Shown here: piece by piece, positions 17,461-26,891 of the stretch
How the letters are laid out: each line of letters opens with the position of its first letter
Position numbering within the stretch: position 1 is the stretch's first letter
Source: an uncultured Bacteroidales bacterium
GTDB lineage: Bacteria; Bacteroidota; Bacteroidia; Bacteroidales; Bacteroidaceae
Assembly (NCBI GenBank): GCA_902775375.1
Contig: CACYLU010000001.1
Span: 186,001 to 250,000, forward strand
Reading direction: 5' to 3'
Length of the DNA stretch: 64,000 bases
Program-made: the position numbers and the translations under genes
The notes under the pieces: model-generated
Told to the model about the DNA's origin: nothing
What the model saw: the letters and a program-made list of their open reading frames with translations, nothing else
Databases searched by the model: none

Positions 17461-17734
17461 TTACCATCTCCGCCCAGCATCCACGCAAGCAGCAAGCAAG
17501 CCATGAGTGTACTCATCACCCTGCATCCACGCAGGTGACAATCAAAAGTGGGCAGCAAGGTTGCTGTATGTGGCTTCATAAAGCATTGACCTCCAAGCCA
17601 TATGAAATTGACTTTACAGAACTGTAAATTCACGAGTTAAAAGTGTTAAAGCATTGTTAAATCAAGAAATATGCATAGGATAAGTGCTTGATTGTCAAGG
17701 CTGAAAAATAGCTAGAAATAATAATTGCAAAAAG

Positions 17735-17766
17735 TTGCAAAACCCTGCTACGGTGCTATATCTTTG
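17735..17766 (+). promoter_or_regulatory. Orphan promoter with near-consensus boxes
   Basis: TTG at 17735-17737 and TATCTTTG at 17759-17766, 21 bases apart. It points right, toward a 10-codon reading frame at 17816 and then into the 3' end of convergent cdaA. No normal gene lies downstream on this strand. Confidence 0.6.
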
Positions 17767-17815
17767 CATCGTCAAATCGATTCGACAGTATGTTTAACCC
17801 TTTAAAATCCGAACA

Positions 17816-17848
17816 ATGAATATCAACAGTTATTGGCTTTTGCATTAG
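17816..17848 (+). other. Ten-codon reading frame behind the orphan promoter
   Basis: ATG at 17816 opens MNINSYWLLH followed by TAG. It lies 50 bases after a near-perfect promoter, at a normal leader distance. It may be a leader peptide, the stub of a deleted gene, or mean nothing. It has no visible repeat of regulatory codons and no recognisable homologue. Confidence 0.3.
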
Positions 17849-17867
17849 TTAGTCCAAATGGATTACT

Positions 17868-18632
17868 TCAATCTTCAGAAGTGAGTAACCTTTCCAGTTC
17901 TTCCGCATTCAACTTAAGGTGGAATTCTCCTTTCTTGGCTACAGAAATGCTTCCAGTCTCCTCGCTCACAATGATGGCCAGTGCATCTGTTTCTTGAGAA
18001 ATACCCATTCCTGCGCGATGACGCAACCCCAACTCTTTGGGTATATCTAAGTTGTGTGCCACTGGTAAGATGCAACCAGCAGCTTTGATACGTTTATGAC
18101 TAATAATCATTGCTCCGTCATGCAGAGGACTGTTCTTGAAGAATATATTCTCAATTAGTCGTTGGTTGATATTGGCATCAATCGTGTCACCAGTACGAAC
18201 AATGTTGTCAAGTGGTACATTGCGTTCCACTACAATTAAAGCACCTACTTTTCCCTTTGCCATGTTCAAGCATGCCATCACAATGGGTAATACGTCCTCA
18301 TGAGTGCTTTGGCTGTCCTTACTGCCGAAAAACAGTTTAACTAAGGCACTGGCACTATGATGTGAACCTAATGAAAAAAGGAAGTGTCGAATTTCTTCTT
18401 GGAAGAGTACAATAATGGCTATTACACCTACACTGATCAACTTGTCGAATACACTACCCAATAACCTCATTTCAAGTACTTGGGTGACGATTAACCATGA
18501 AAGAACGAAAATCATCAAGCCCATAAACACTTTTATTGAGCCCGTTGATTTCATCAGTTTATAAAGGTAGTATAGCAAAGTAGCTACCAAAAGGATGTCA
18601 ATCAAATCCTTAATGCCAAATTGGAAAAACAT
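17868..18632 (-). CDS. cdaA: Membrane-bound diadenylate cyclase (c-di-AMP synthase)
   Basis: 254 residues. Three membrane segments fill residues ~8-75 (IDILLVATLLYYLYKLM, VFMGLMIFVLSWLIV, ISVGVIAIIVLFQEEI), followed by the cytoplasmic DAC domain with the catalytic motifs DGAMII and RHRAG. It joins two ATP into c-di-AMP, a messenger tied to osmotic control, potassium and cell-wall homeostasis. Six bases after folP and almost surely co-transcribed with it. In many bacteria cdaA is linked to glmM instead; the folP linkage is common in Bacteroidetes. Confidence 0.93.
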   Translation of the reverse strand: MFFQFGIKDLIDILLVATLLYYLYKLMKSTGSIKVFMGLMIFVLSWLIVTQVLEMRLLGSVFDKLISVGVIAIIVLFQEEIRHFLFSLGSHHSASALVKLFFGSKDSQSTHEDVLPIVMACLNMAKGKVGALIVVERNVPLDNIVRTGDTIDANINQRLIENIFFKNSPLHDGAMIISHKRIKAAGCILPVAHNLDIPKELGLRHRAGMGISQETDALAIIVSEETGSISVAKKGEFHLKLNAEELERLLTSED

Positions 18633-18638
18633 ATCTTA

Positions 18639-19502
18639 TTAGTTTCTGTTATCTTGGTTAAACTCAAAGTTTTTAACGGCTTGCCAAAGTTTAATGGCCT
18701 CAACAGCCTCTTTTACGTCATGAACTCTTAAAATGTTTGCCCCTTTATTCAAGGCGATGGTATGCAATACGGTAGTGCCGTTCAAGGCATCTTGAGGGGT
18801 GACTCCAAGTTCCTTATATACCATAGATTTTCGTGACAGCCCTACTAACAGAGGGAGTTGGAAGATATCAAATTCATTCAGGTGAGCCAGCAGCTCAAAG
18901 TTATGAGCCAGTGTTTTGCCAAAGCCAAATCCAGGATCAAGTATGATGTCATTTACATTCATCTCATGCAATTTTCTTACCTTTCCTGCGAAATATAACA
19001 TTATTTCTTTCAATACATTCTCGTATTGAGGGGCTTGTTGCATGTTTTGAGGTGTTCCTTGCATGTGCATGATGATATATGGTATGCGCGCACGTGAAAT
19101 TGTAGAAAACATTTCAGAGTCCAACTCTCCTCCAGAAATGTCATTCACCATTGCTACACCAAACTCTTCAATACACATTTTAGCCACATCAGCCCTAAAA
19201 GTGTCAACAGAAACAATGGCTTGAGGTGCTTCTTTGCGTAGAACAGCTAATCCCTCACGTAGCCGCTTCATCTCTTCTTCGATAGGCAAATCTACTGCTC
19301 CTGGGCGTGAAGAATAGGCACCTACATCCAATATATCTGCACCTTCTGTCAACATCTGCGTTACCTTATGAGATATTTGCTCCACAGTCTGCATACGACT
19401 GTCTTTAAAGAAAGAGTCAGGCGTCAAATTCAGAATGCCCATCACTTTGGGAGTGGATAGGTCAAGTAACTGTCCGTTGACATTTATTGTTCCTGTAAAC
19501 AT
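18639..19502 (-). CDS. folP: Dihydropteroate synthase
   Basis: 287 residues. Both DHPS signatures are present: KVMGILNLTPDSFF and ADILDVGAYSSRPGA; further on, NDISGGELD, LDPGFGFGKTLAHN and GLSRKSM. It condenses p-aminobenzoate with the pterin pyrophosphate in folate synthesis and is the sulfonamide target. First gene of the folP-cdaA pair; -7 box TACATTTG at 19524-19531 on the reverse strand, back to back with the murF promoter. Confidence 0.95.
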   Translation of the reverse strand: MFTGTINVNGQLLDLSTPKVMGILNLTPDSFFKDSRMQTVEQISHKVTQMLTEGADILDVGAYSSRPGAVDLPIEEEMKRLREGLAVLRKEAPQAIVSVDTFRADVAKMCIEEFGVAMVNDISGGELDSEMFSTISRARIPYIIMHMQGTPQNMQQAPQYENVLKEIMLYFAGKVRKLHEMNVNDIILDPGFGFGKTLAHNFELLAHLNEFDIFQLPLLVGLSRKSMVYKELGVTPQDALNGTTVLHTIALNKGANILRVHDVKEAVEAIKLWQAVKNFEFNQDNRN

Positions 19503-19523
19503 AACTTTCTGTATTTTTGATTA

Positions 19524-19551
19524 CAAATGTAATGAAAAAACCTTATTTTTG
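19524..19551. promoter_or_regulatory. Back-to-back promoters of folP and murF
   Basis: Reverse strand TACATTTG (19524-19531) lies 22 bases before the folP ATG; forward strand TATTTTTG (19544-19551) lies 22 bases before the murF ATG. Confidence 0.6.
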
Positions 19552-19573
19552 CATGAATTAAACTCAAGAAAAT

Positions 19574-20941
19574 ATGATAGAACGTCTTTATCAGATATTT
19601 CAGCAATGTAGTTGTGTAACTACAGATAGCCGTAATTGCCCCCAGGATTCTCTGTTTATTGCCCTTAAAGGGGATAATTTCAATGGTAATGCGTTTGCAG
19701 CCAAGGCCCTTGAAGCGGGTTGCAAATATGTGGTGATTGATGAGGTGGCCTATATGCCACAGGATGACGAGCGATATGTCTTGGTTGATAATTGCTTGAA
19801 GACCTTACAAAAATTAGCCAACTATCATCGTCGTCAATTGGGTGCACCCATTCCTACTATATTCGATAAAGGTGGCATCCCTATCATAGGCATTACGGGT
19901 ACTAATGGCAAGACTACTACTAAGGAGCTTACAGCAGCTGTGCTATCAGAGAAATATAATGTGCTTTACACGCAGGGCAATCTGAATAATAGTATAGGAG
20001 TGCCGCTCACTGTTTTACGCATGAAACCCGAACATCAGATAGCAATCATCGAGATGGGAGCCAGTCACCCTGGAGATATACAGGAGTTGGTGAATGTGTG
20101 CGAACCAAATATTGGCATTATTACCAATGTGGGCAGAGCACATCTTCAGGGATTTGGTTCGTTCGAAGGGGTGAAGCGTACAAAAGGTGAGTTGTATGAC
20201 TTCATAAAAGCTACTCATGGACAGGTGATTGTCAATGCTGATAGCGATGATTTGATGCAAATGCTTACTGAAAGAGATATGAACGACAACCTACAAGGTA
20301 TTTATTATGGCAGTAAAGAAAACAAGCATAGTATTTCTATCTATGGTGAAGTTGTGGATCACTCAGCTTTCCTGCATTTCCGTTGGAGAAGTGAGAACCC
20401 TCAATCAGGTGAGATTGGCGCTTGGCATGATGTGCAAACACATCTTATAGGCGATTATAATCTTAGCAATATGTTGGCTGCTGTTACTGTTGGAATGAGG
20501 TTCGGCGTGGCACCTGACGATATTTGTAGTGCCTTGTCCTCCTATGAGCCGCACAATAATCGTTCGCAACTTACAGAAACGGCTCACAACACCTTGATTG
20601 TGGATGCTTATAATGCAAACCCTACAAGTATGAAAGCGGCCCTTGACAATTTCTATCGTTTAGAGGCTGACAACAAGATGTTGATATTGGGAGAGATGCG
20701 AGAATTAGGCGCTGATAGTTTGAAAGAGCATCAGCAGATAGTGCAACTTATTCAAACGTATGGATTCAAGGATGTACTGTTAGTAGGCGATGAGTTCATC
20801 AAGTCAAGTAGTCCTTTCTGTTGTTTCAACGATATTACTGCTTTAACTGCTTTCATTCAGCAGCAACCTCCGCAGAATAAGACAATCCTTATTAAAGGGT
20901 CAAATGGGACTAAACTATTTACTTTGCCCGAATATCTTTAA
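19574..20941 (+). CDS. murF: UDP-N-acetylmuramoyl-tripeptide--D-alanyl-D-alanine ligase
   Basis: 455 residues with the three Mur ligase domains: N-terminal substrate binding (CVTTDSRNCPQDSLFIALKGDNFNGNAFA), central ATPase (IGITGTNGKTTTKELTAAVL, EMGASHPGDI, NVGRAHLQGFGS) and C-terminal domain (VDAYNANPTSMKAAL, LGEMRELG, KGSNGTKL). It adds D-Ala-D-Ala to the UDP-MurNAc tripeptide, the last cytoplasmic soluble step before lipid I. Its stop codon overlaps that of the convergent VanZ gene by three bases. Confidence 0.96.
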   Translation: MIERLYQIFQQCSCVTTDSRNCPQDSLFIALKGDNFNGNAFAAKALEAGCKYVVIDEVAYMPQDDERYVLVDNCLKTLQKLANYHRRQLGAPIPTIFDKGGIPIIGITGTNGKTTTKELTAAVLSEKYNVLYTQGNLNNSIGVPLTVLRMKPEHQIAIIEMGASHPGDIQELVNVCEPNIGIITNVGRAHLQGFGSFEGVKRTKGELYDFIKATHGQVIVNADSDDLMQMLTERDMNDNLQGIYYGSKENKHSISIYGEVVDHSAFLHFRWRSENPQSGEIGAWHDVQTHLIGDYNLSNMLAAVTVGMRFGVAPDDICSALSSYEPHNNRSQLTETAHNTLIVDAYNANPTSMKAALDNFYRLEADNKMLILGEMRELGADSLKEHQQIVQLIQTYGFKDVLLVGDEFIKSSSPFCCFNDITALTAFIQQQPPQNKTILIKGSNGTKLFTLPEYL

Positions 20942-21321
20942 CACTTTCTCTTTGGTAAGAAATAATAGCCAATAACTGCAGCAATGACTACACCGGCCGA
21001 GTTGGCAGCAAAGTCTAGCCACTCGCCTCCACGATGTTGTGTGAAAAATTCTTGTAAAAGTTCTACTAAACCACCATAAATAAGTGGGCATAAGAAAGCT
21101 CCTACCCAGGCATGCCAGATGGGTGCCTGGGTCTTTTTCTGCCCTTTGTAAAACTCCCACCACAGCATGCTTGCCATCACGAAATACATTCCTGTATGTA
21201 CCAGTTTATCTATGCCTGGTACGTCATTTAGGTCTGTAGACGGTGGCTTAAAAAAAGAAAGGAAAGTTACCAGCATGATGATGGTAATTGAGAGTGGATA
21301 TCGTAAGATAAAAGCTTTCAT
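20938..21321 (-). CDS. VanZ-family membrane protein
   Basis: 127 residues from the ATG at 21321. Four hydrophobic segments, with PGIDKLVHTGMYFVMASMLWW early and GGLVELLQEFFTQHRGGEWLDFAANSAGVVIA later, match the VanZ-like domain (DKxxHxxxY and a Q/E-R-x-x-x-x-D-x-xAN pattern). VanZ gives low-level teicoplanin resistance in enterococci; chromosomal members have no settled role. The stop overlaps the murF stop tail to tail. A longer upstream frame is open but begins inside the divergent promoter region. Confidence 0.82.
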   Translation of the reverse strand: MKAFILRYPLSITIIMLVTFLSFFKPPSTDLNDVPGIDKLVHTGMYFVMASMLWWEFYKGQKKTQAPIWHAWVGAFLCPLIYGGLVELLQEFFTQHRGGEWLDFAANSAGVVIAAVIGYYFLPKRKC

Positions 21322-21366
21322 GAGCAAATAATTTATAATTCTGGAACAAAAATACGAATTATTGTG

Positions 21367-21374
21367 TATTTTTG
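21367..21374 (+). promoter_or_regulatory. -7 box of the SNF transporter gene
   Basis: TATTTTTG, 49 bases before the ATG at 21423. It excludes the in-frame upstream ATG at 21372, which would overlap the box. Confidence 0.55.
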
Positions 21375-21422
21375 CATCCAAAATACAAAAAATCAGCACA
21401 GATTGATATTATAAGGGTTTTT

Positions 21423-22787
21423 ATGAGTGACGAGAGTAGGGCAAACTTTGGTAGTAAGATAGGCGCCATCTTGGCGGCTGCAGGTTCGGCTGTTGGTTTG
21501 GGAAATATTTGGCGTTTCCCTTATCAAACTGGTAATGATGGAGGGGCTGCATTTATTCTTATCTATATAGGGTGTATACTTTTCTTTGGTATTCCTGTGA
21601 TGATAGCAGAGTTTACCATAGGCCGTCATTCTCGTTCTAATACTGCCAGAGCTTATCAGATACTAGCTCCTGGAACTCAGTGGAAATGGGTAGGTCGTTG
21701 GGGTGTACTTACTGGTTTTCTTATCTTGAGTTATTATGCGGTAGTAGCTGGTTGGACATTAGAGTATTTCCTGCAGGCGGCAAGTAATTCTTTTTTTGGT
21801 AAGACGCCTGAACAATTTACGGAATCTTTCAATTCTTTTACTGCAAGTCCTTGGCGCTCAGTTTTGTGGTTGGTATTATTTATGTTTGCTACACATTATA
21901 TTATTGTCAAAGGAGTTCAGCAAGGTATTGAACGTTCTGCCAAAATTCTTATGCCAGTGCTGTTTGTTCTGCTTATCATAATGGCTTCCTGTTCTGTTCT
22001 GCTACCTGGTTCGGGCCCTGGATTGGAGTTTTTACTCATGCCTGATTTCAATAAGGTCAATCCTGGCGTGTTGCTTTCTGCAATGGGACAGACGTTTTAT
22101 TCGTTAAGCCTTGGCATGGGATGTCTCTGTACCTATGCCTCTTACTTTCAAAGTGATACCAACCTAACAAAGACTGCAATCAATGTAGCTACCATAGATA
22201 CTTTGGTAGCAATCTTAGCTGGCCTTATTATTTTCCCTGCTGCCTTTTCTGTAGGCATTCAGCCTGATGCTGGCCCCAGTTTGGTATTTATAACCTTACC
22301 TAATGTACTCACTCGGGCCTTTGCAGGTTTGCCTTGGCTCACCTATATACTCAGTACCGCTTTTTATCTTTTGTTGGCCTTAGCTGCTCTTACTTCTACC
22401 ATCTCTATGCATGAGGTCGTGACTGTTTATCTGCATGAGGAGTTCAAGATGAGTCGCCGCAAGGCAGCTTGGCTAGTCACTTTAGTATGTGGCTTTATTG
22501 GAATCATTTGTGCTTTGTCTTTAGGCATAGGTAAGGAATATACCCTTTTTGGCATGACACTGTTCGATATTTTCGACTTTGTCACCGCCAAATTGATGTT
22601 GCCAATAGGTGGTTTCTTTATTTCTATCTTTACAGGCTGGTATCTTGACAAGAAAATCCTGCATGATGAGCTCAACAGTGGTGGTCATTTACCTATATAT
22701 CTATATAAGGCAATTGTTTTCATTTTGCGATTTATTGCACCAATAGGCATTGGCTTTGTGTTTATCAATGAGCTGGGTGTATTGTAG
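21423..22787 (+). CDS. Sodium-dependent SNF-family transporter
   Basis: 454 residues, about 11-12 membrane helices. The first helix carries the family signature FGSKIGAILAAAGSAVGLGNIWRFPYQTGNDGGAAFI, with the unwound sodium- and substrate-binding stretch. FSLS-like YSLSLGMGCLCTYASYF is in helix 6 and TSTISMHEV in helix 8. Bacterial homologues (LeuT, TnaT, MhsT) take up amino acids or related amines with sodium; the substrate here cannot be told. Followed after 11 bases by the helix-hairpin-helix gene, probably on one transcript. Confidence 0.92.
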   Translation: MSDESRANFGSKIGAILAAAGSAVGLGNIWRFPYQTGNDGGAAFILIYIGCILFFGIPVMIAEFTIGRHSRSNTARAYQILAPGTQWKWVGRWGVLTGFLILSYYAVVAGWTLEYFLQAASNSFFGKTPEQFTESFNSFTASPWRSVLWLVLFMFATHYIIVKGVQQGIERSAKILMPVLFVLLIIMASCSVLLPGSGPGLEFLLMPDFNKVNPGVLLSAMGQTFYSLSLGMGCLCTYASYFQSDTNLTKTAINVATIDTLVAILAGLIIFPAAFSVGIQPDAGPSLVFITLPNVLTRAFAGLPWLTYILSTAFYLLLALAALTSTISMHEVVTVYLHEEFKMSRRKAAWLVTLVCGFIGIICALSLGIGKEYTLFGMTLFDIFDFVTAKLMLPIGGFFISIFTGWYLDKKILHDELNSGGHLPIYLYKAIVFILRFIAPIGIGFVFINELGVL

Positions 22788-22798
22788 CTTTTCCCTTT

Positions 22799-23572
22799 AT
22801 GTGGCAGTTCATAAAAGATTATCATTTCTATCAACCAGAAGAAAAGCGTGCCATTATTGTTTTGCTTGCTCTCATAATGCTAACTATTGGTGTCACTATT
22901 GTCTATGAGCGAAAGTATCGGCCTATAACTTCTCCCGATGATGAGTTAGCCCTACAAGCTTTTGCTGATTCCATACAACGGCGAGATAGCCTTGCATCTC
23001 ATCGCTCTCGTCACAATAATTACCAACGAAATGGTGTACAGTACTCTCGTCGTAATCAATCTCAACGTTTTACAACATCACGTCGTCAAAGTGAAAGACC
23101 TATTCGTGTGGCAAAGGATACAGTGAGTTCACTGCTCATAGATACATTGCCTCGCTATGAACGAGTAGAAAAATATGAACCTGGCACTTTGGTCGATTTG
23201 AATAAAGCTGACACTGCCGAATTGAAGAAAATTCCAGGCATAGGTAGTGGCATTGCTCGGATGATAGTGAATTATCGAAACCGGTTAGGCGGTTTTTATA
23301 AGGTTGAACAACTTCGTGAGATTAATCTGGATGCGAGTCAACTTTTATCTTGGTTCAGCATTGATGAGGCAGAAATACAAAAAATTCCTGTAAACAAGAG
23401 CAGTGTAGATCGTCTGCGTAATCATCCTTATATTAATTTTTATCAAGCAAAAGCAATAGTTGAATATCGACGTAAGCATGGCAACCTACAGTCTCTCAAA
23501 CCACTTGTGCTATATGAGGAGTTTAAGGAAACAGATCTAGAGCGAATAGCTCATTATCTTAGTTTTGAATAG
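22799..23572 (+). CDS. Membrane-anchored helix-hairpin-helix protein (ComEA-like)
   Basis: 257 residues. A single membrane anchor at ~18-36 (RAIIVLLALIMLTIGVTIVY) is followed by a Ser/Arg/Gln-rich linker (~60-105), then a ComEA-type module: VDLNKADTAELKKIPGIGSGIARMIVNYRNRLGGF at ~133-168, and a second hairpin pair in NHPYINFYQAKAIVEYRRKHGNLQSLKPL. ComEA-type proteins bind DNA outside the inner membrane during uptake. With dprA in the same window this fits a transformation role, but such proteins are common in Bacteroidetes without proven competence. Confidence 0.8.
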   Translation: MWQFIKDYHFYQPEEKRAIIVLLALIMLTIGVTIVYERKYRPITSPDDELALQAFADSIQRRDSLASHRSRHNNYQRNGVQYSRRNQSQRFTTSRRQSERPIRVAKDTVSSLLIDTLPRYERVEKYEPGTLVDLNKADTAELKKIPGIGSGIARMIVNYRNRLGGFYKVEQLREINLDASQLLSWFSIDEAEIQKIPVNKSSVDRLRNHPYINFYQAKAIVEYRRKHGNLQSLKPLVLYEEFKETDLERIAHYLSFE

Positions 23573-23582
23573 ATATTTAACC

Positions 23583-24242
23583 TTAGGCTTGTATTATCAT
23601 ACCATCCTTAAGATGAATCGTTCTATCAGTCATTTTGGCCAAGCTTTCATCATGTGTTACAATTACAAAAGTCTGGTTCAAACGATTTCTTAACTCAAAA
23701 AATAGTTGATGCAATTCTGTTTTGTTCAAACTATCCAAACTGCCGGAGGGCTCATCAGCTAACACTACATCGGGGTGGTTTACCAAAGCTCGTGCTACAG
23801 CTACACGTTGTTTCTCTCCTCCTGAAAGTTCATTTGGCTTATGGTCACTCCTGTTTTGTAAACCCATGAATGACAAAAGTTCAAAAGCTTTCTGGTGAGC
23901 ATCCAGCTTGTTTTTACCTGCTATTAGAGCAGGCATCATTACATTTTCTATAGCTGTAAACTCAGGCAGTAGTTGGTGAAATTGAAAAACAAAGCCAATG
24001 TGTTGGTTCCTAAAAGCTGATAGTTCCTTTTCTTTAAAATGGAGCACATTCATTCCATTTATGATTACCTTGCCAGCATTGGGCGTGTCTAGCGTTCCCA
24101 TGATCTGAAGCAGGGTGGTTTTCCCTGCACCGCTTGGGCCTACTATGCTTACTACCTCGCCTTTGTTGATATTGAGACTGATACCACGCAACACCTGAAG
24201 GGAGCCAAAACTCTTTTCTATATTCTCTACTTGAATCATCAC
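23583..24242 (-). CDS. ABC transporter ATPase, LolD-like
   Basis: 219 residues. Walker [11 protein letters not shown]-loop [18 protein letters not shown], signature [15 protein letters not shown], Walker [13 protein letters not shown] and the switch His in VTHD are intact. [10 protein letters not shown] and EPSG are typical of LolD/MacB/FtsE-type ATPases; LolD drives lipoprotein release from the inner membrane. No permease gene lies next to it, so partner genes must be elsewhere. The ATG overlaps the stop of the antiporter gene (ATGA), so the two are coupled. Confidence 0.85.
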   Translation of the reverse strand: MMIQVENIEKSFGSLQVLRGISLNINKGEVVSIVGPSGAGKTTLLQIMGTLDTPNAGKVIINGMNVLHFKEKELSAFRNQHIGFVFQFHQLLPEFTAIENVMMPALIAGKNKLDAHQKAFELLSFMGLQNRSDHKPNELSGGEKQRVAVARALVNHPDVVLADEPSGSLDSLNKTELHQLFFELRNRLNQTFVIVTHDESLAKMTDRTIHLKDGMIIQA

Positions 24243-26374
24243 AGTTGTTTTTTAAGCCATTTGTAAATCCATGCCCCAATCTTCTCATACAACTGAACGT
24301 CATTGCTGCTAATAGGTTTTGAGAAGGTAATGGTTTCTTTCACCTCGTCGCCTATCTGGTCGGGGAATACCAGCATCAGACTGCTATTATTAAAGTATGT
24401 ATTAATCTGCTTGGGCAGTTCTTCGAACAATGGATTATAAGAGATTGAACCTCTTCTAGCACTCACTATCACTAACAAATGATCGTAGCTCACATAACCT
24501 GTCAGCAATAGTAGGTCGTCCCATCTCTCCAAGCTGGAGAAGTCTGTGCGAGTCTGTTTATATTTTGAAGCTAAGAAACTTTGTATATAGCCCGTGGTCT
24601 TTTCGTTAGCAAAGAAATGTACCCTGCATCCTAAAGCGGCTCCCATACGACAACAGTTGCGCAACCATTTCTGAAAACCGGCTTCATATTCCGCTTTCGG
24701 AGGAACTGCTACTACAATGCGCCTAATTGTATTGAGTGGCATGAGAAACTTGGCCACTATCACCTCACGATGTACGCTTTTAAGTATATTTTCAGTTACT
24801 TTCCCATAAAATGAGTCCATGATATTAACCTTGCGATGCAACCCCACAACCAGACACGATACATCTTGCTCCTTAGCTGTATGAATAATGCCAGATGATA
24901 TATTTACGTCATAGCGGCTTAGTTGTACTAACTTTACGTTAGCACCTGCCGCAGCCTTGGCTGCCTTGTCTAGGCATAGTCTACCCTTCATTTCACTATG
25001 CTCAGTACCTGCATCAGTCATCACGTGTAGTGCTAAAATATTATCCTCAAACTTGGTACTTCTTATCATAAGAGCTAGCTCCATTAGGTAGTCTATTGTG
25101 TCCAGATAAGCTACTGGTATCAATATTTTTTCTGTAGTACGTTGCAGGTGTTCATCTGGTTGAGTTTCGCTTATGGCAATCTGTCTAGCTGCCTTGTCTG
25201 TTACTAGAGAACTCACAATGCAGGTTACTAAAATCAGGAGTATAGTACCATTAAGCACATCCTCGTTCAGCAGTCTGTTTCCATCGGGCAAAATGATGTT
25301 ATAGCCTACCATCACAGCAGCTAAAGTAGCTGCGGCCTGAGCAGTACTTAGCCCGTATATTAATCTTCGTTCTATGCCTTTCAACCCAAAAATTATTTGT
25401 ACGGCGAATGAAGCTATCCACTTACCTGCCAGTGCAACACAAATCATCACTGCAGCTACTTCTATAGCGTTTAAACTCCCAAATAATACATGCAGGTTAA
25501 TAAGCATGCCCACACCTATCAGGAAATAAGGAATAAATAGGGCGTTGCCGACAAACTCTAGATGTCCCATAAGTGGTGAAACATGCGGAATCATCCTGTT
25601 CAAGACTAAGCCTGTAAGAAAGGCGCCTAAGATACCTTCCATGCCTGCAAGTTCCATTAGTGCTGCAGCTAAAAACACTAATGCCAACACAAAGATATAT
25701 TGTGTTACTACTTCATCATACCTTCTAAAGAACCAGCGTGCAATGCGAGGGAAAAGCACAATGACGATTGCTCCTATCAAAATAACTTTACTAAGCAACA
25801 GCAGCAAATACGTTCCATCAGTATTTCCTTTATACATACCTGCTACCACTGCCAGTACCAGTAAGGTCAAAGAGTCTGTTACTGCTGTACCTCCTACCGC
25901 TATACTTACGCTTCGCTGGTTAGACACACCATATTTTATCACGATAGGATATGAAACCTGGGTATTAGAAGCATACATACTGGCCAGCAAGACAGAAGTT
26001 GCTACTCCATAGTGTAACAGGCTGAGATTGACGAAAAAACCTGTGATGATAGGTATGGTGAAGCAAAGCAAACCCAATGTTAAAGCTTTGTATTTGTTCT
26101 CTTTAAAGTCATTCATATTCATTTCAAGACCCGCAAGAAACATTATGTAATACAAGCCTACCTTGCCAAACAGTTCGAAACTGCTGTCACGAGCCAAGAT
26201 ATTGAAACCATGTTCTCCTATCAACAAGCCAGCAATAATCATACCGATTATATGGGGGATGCGCAATTTGTCAAGTACGATAGGAGCGAACAGAATCATT
26301 ACCAGCACGAGCAAAAAGATCCATGTCGGATCGGTGATTGGGAAAGTTATGTATTGGTTAATCCACTCCGTCAT
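24239..26374 (-). CDS. CPA2-family cation:proton antiporter with universal-stress-type C-terminus
   Basis: 711 residues. Residues ~15-400 form about 12 membrane helices of the Na+/H+ exchanger fold ([55 protein letters not shown]). The remaining ~300 residues are soluble and hold two UspA-like halves ([20 protein letters not shown] and [20 protein letters not shown]). KefB/GerN-like proteins exchange K+ or Na+ for protons; the UspA-like part probably senses nucleotides or stress. Presence near c-di-AMP synthase is suggestive for potassium control but they are not in one operon. Confidence 0.85.
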   Translation of the reverse strand: MTEWINQYITFPITDPTWIFLLVLVMILFAPIVLDKLRIPHIIGMIIAGLLIGEHGFNILARDSSFELFGKVGLYYIMFLAGLEMNMNDFKENKYKALTLGLLCFTIPIITGFFVNLSLLHYGVATSVLLASMYASNTQVSYPIVIKYGVSNQRSVSIAVGGTAVTDSLTLLVLAVVAGMYKGNTDGTYLLLLLSKVILIGAIVIVLFPRIARWFFRRYDEVVTQYIFVLALVFLAAALMELAGMEGILGAFLTGLVLNRMIPHVSPLMGHLEFVGNALFIPYFLIGVGMLINLHVLFGSLNAIEVAAVMICVALAGKWIASFAVQIIFGLKGIERRLIYGLSTAQAAATLAAVMVGYNIILPDGNRLLNEDVLNGTILLILVTCIVSSLVTDKAARQIAISETQPDEHLQRTTEKILIPVAYLDTIDYLMELALMIRSTKFEDNILALHVMTDAGTEHSEMKGRLCLDKAAKAAAGANVKLVQLSRYDVNISSGIIHTAKEQDVSCLVVGLHRKVNIMDSFYGKVTENILKSVHREVIVAKFLMPLNTIRRIVVAVPPKAEYEAGFQKWLRNCCRMGAALGCRVHFFANEKTTGYIQSFLASKYKQTRTDFSSLERWDDLLLLTGYVSYDHLLVIVSARRGSISYNPLFEELPKQINTYFNNSSLMLVFPDQIGDEVKETITFSKPISSNDVQLYEKIGAWIYKWLKKQL

Positions 26375-26526
26375 CTGTCTCTGTCACTTTCTGCATACAA
26401 AATAACAAAAAAGTTTCGAACTATTTGTAGTTTTTCTTTATAAAAAATTCCCGAAAGTCTTAGACATTATTTTGGGAGGAGAAAAAATATGTATTATTAG
26501 GCAAATGTAACTCAAATATCTATCAC

Positions 26527-26752
26527 CCATCGTTCTAGTATCTGCTATGGGGTGACGGAACGTCAGTTGCGATGGAAAGGAGATACTACTATAGGGGTAT
26601 AACAGATACTGCGGTGACCCATAACAGATACTGCGGTGACCCATAACAAATGCTGCGGTGACCCATAGCAGATACTGGCACTACTTATTGGAGATATTAG
26701 AGCAACCGATGGCAATAATTCCTATCACCTATGGCAGGCATTCTATTCCAAT
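26527..26752. repeat. 22-bp tandem array with an inverted copy
   Basis: Seven units of exactly 22 bases run from 26599 to 26752. The first two are identical (each starts ATAACAGATACTGCGG), the third has two changes, and the later four decay while keeping the AT(A/G)GCA-type start and the period. An inverted copy of the unit's first 12 bases (AGTATCTGCTAT, 11 of 12) lies at 26537-26548. The 516-base gap before asd otherwise contains only the asd promoter and AT-rich sequence. Confidence 0.75.
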
Positions 26753-26819
26753 GCTATTATTAATACCACTGAATATGAAGGTAGTTTTTTGCTCTTTAGC
26801 TTAAAAAGTATCATCAAAC

Positions 26820-26850
26820 TTGGCGGATATGTAAAAAACAACTATCTTTG
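26820..26850 (+). promoter_or_regulatory. Promoter of asd
   Basis: TTG at 26820-26822 and TATCTTTG at 26843-26850, 20 bases apart; 41 bases before the ATG. Confidence 0.7.
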
Positions 26851-26891
26851 CCCTCCATACTAATACTAATTATAAAAGAGAAGAGAGAATT

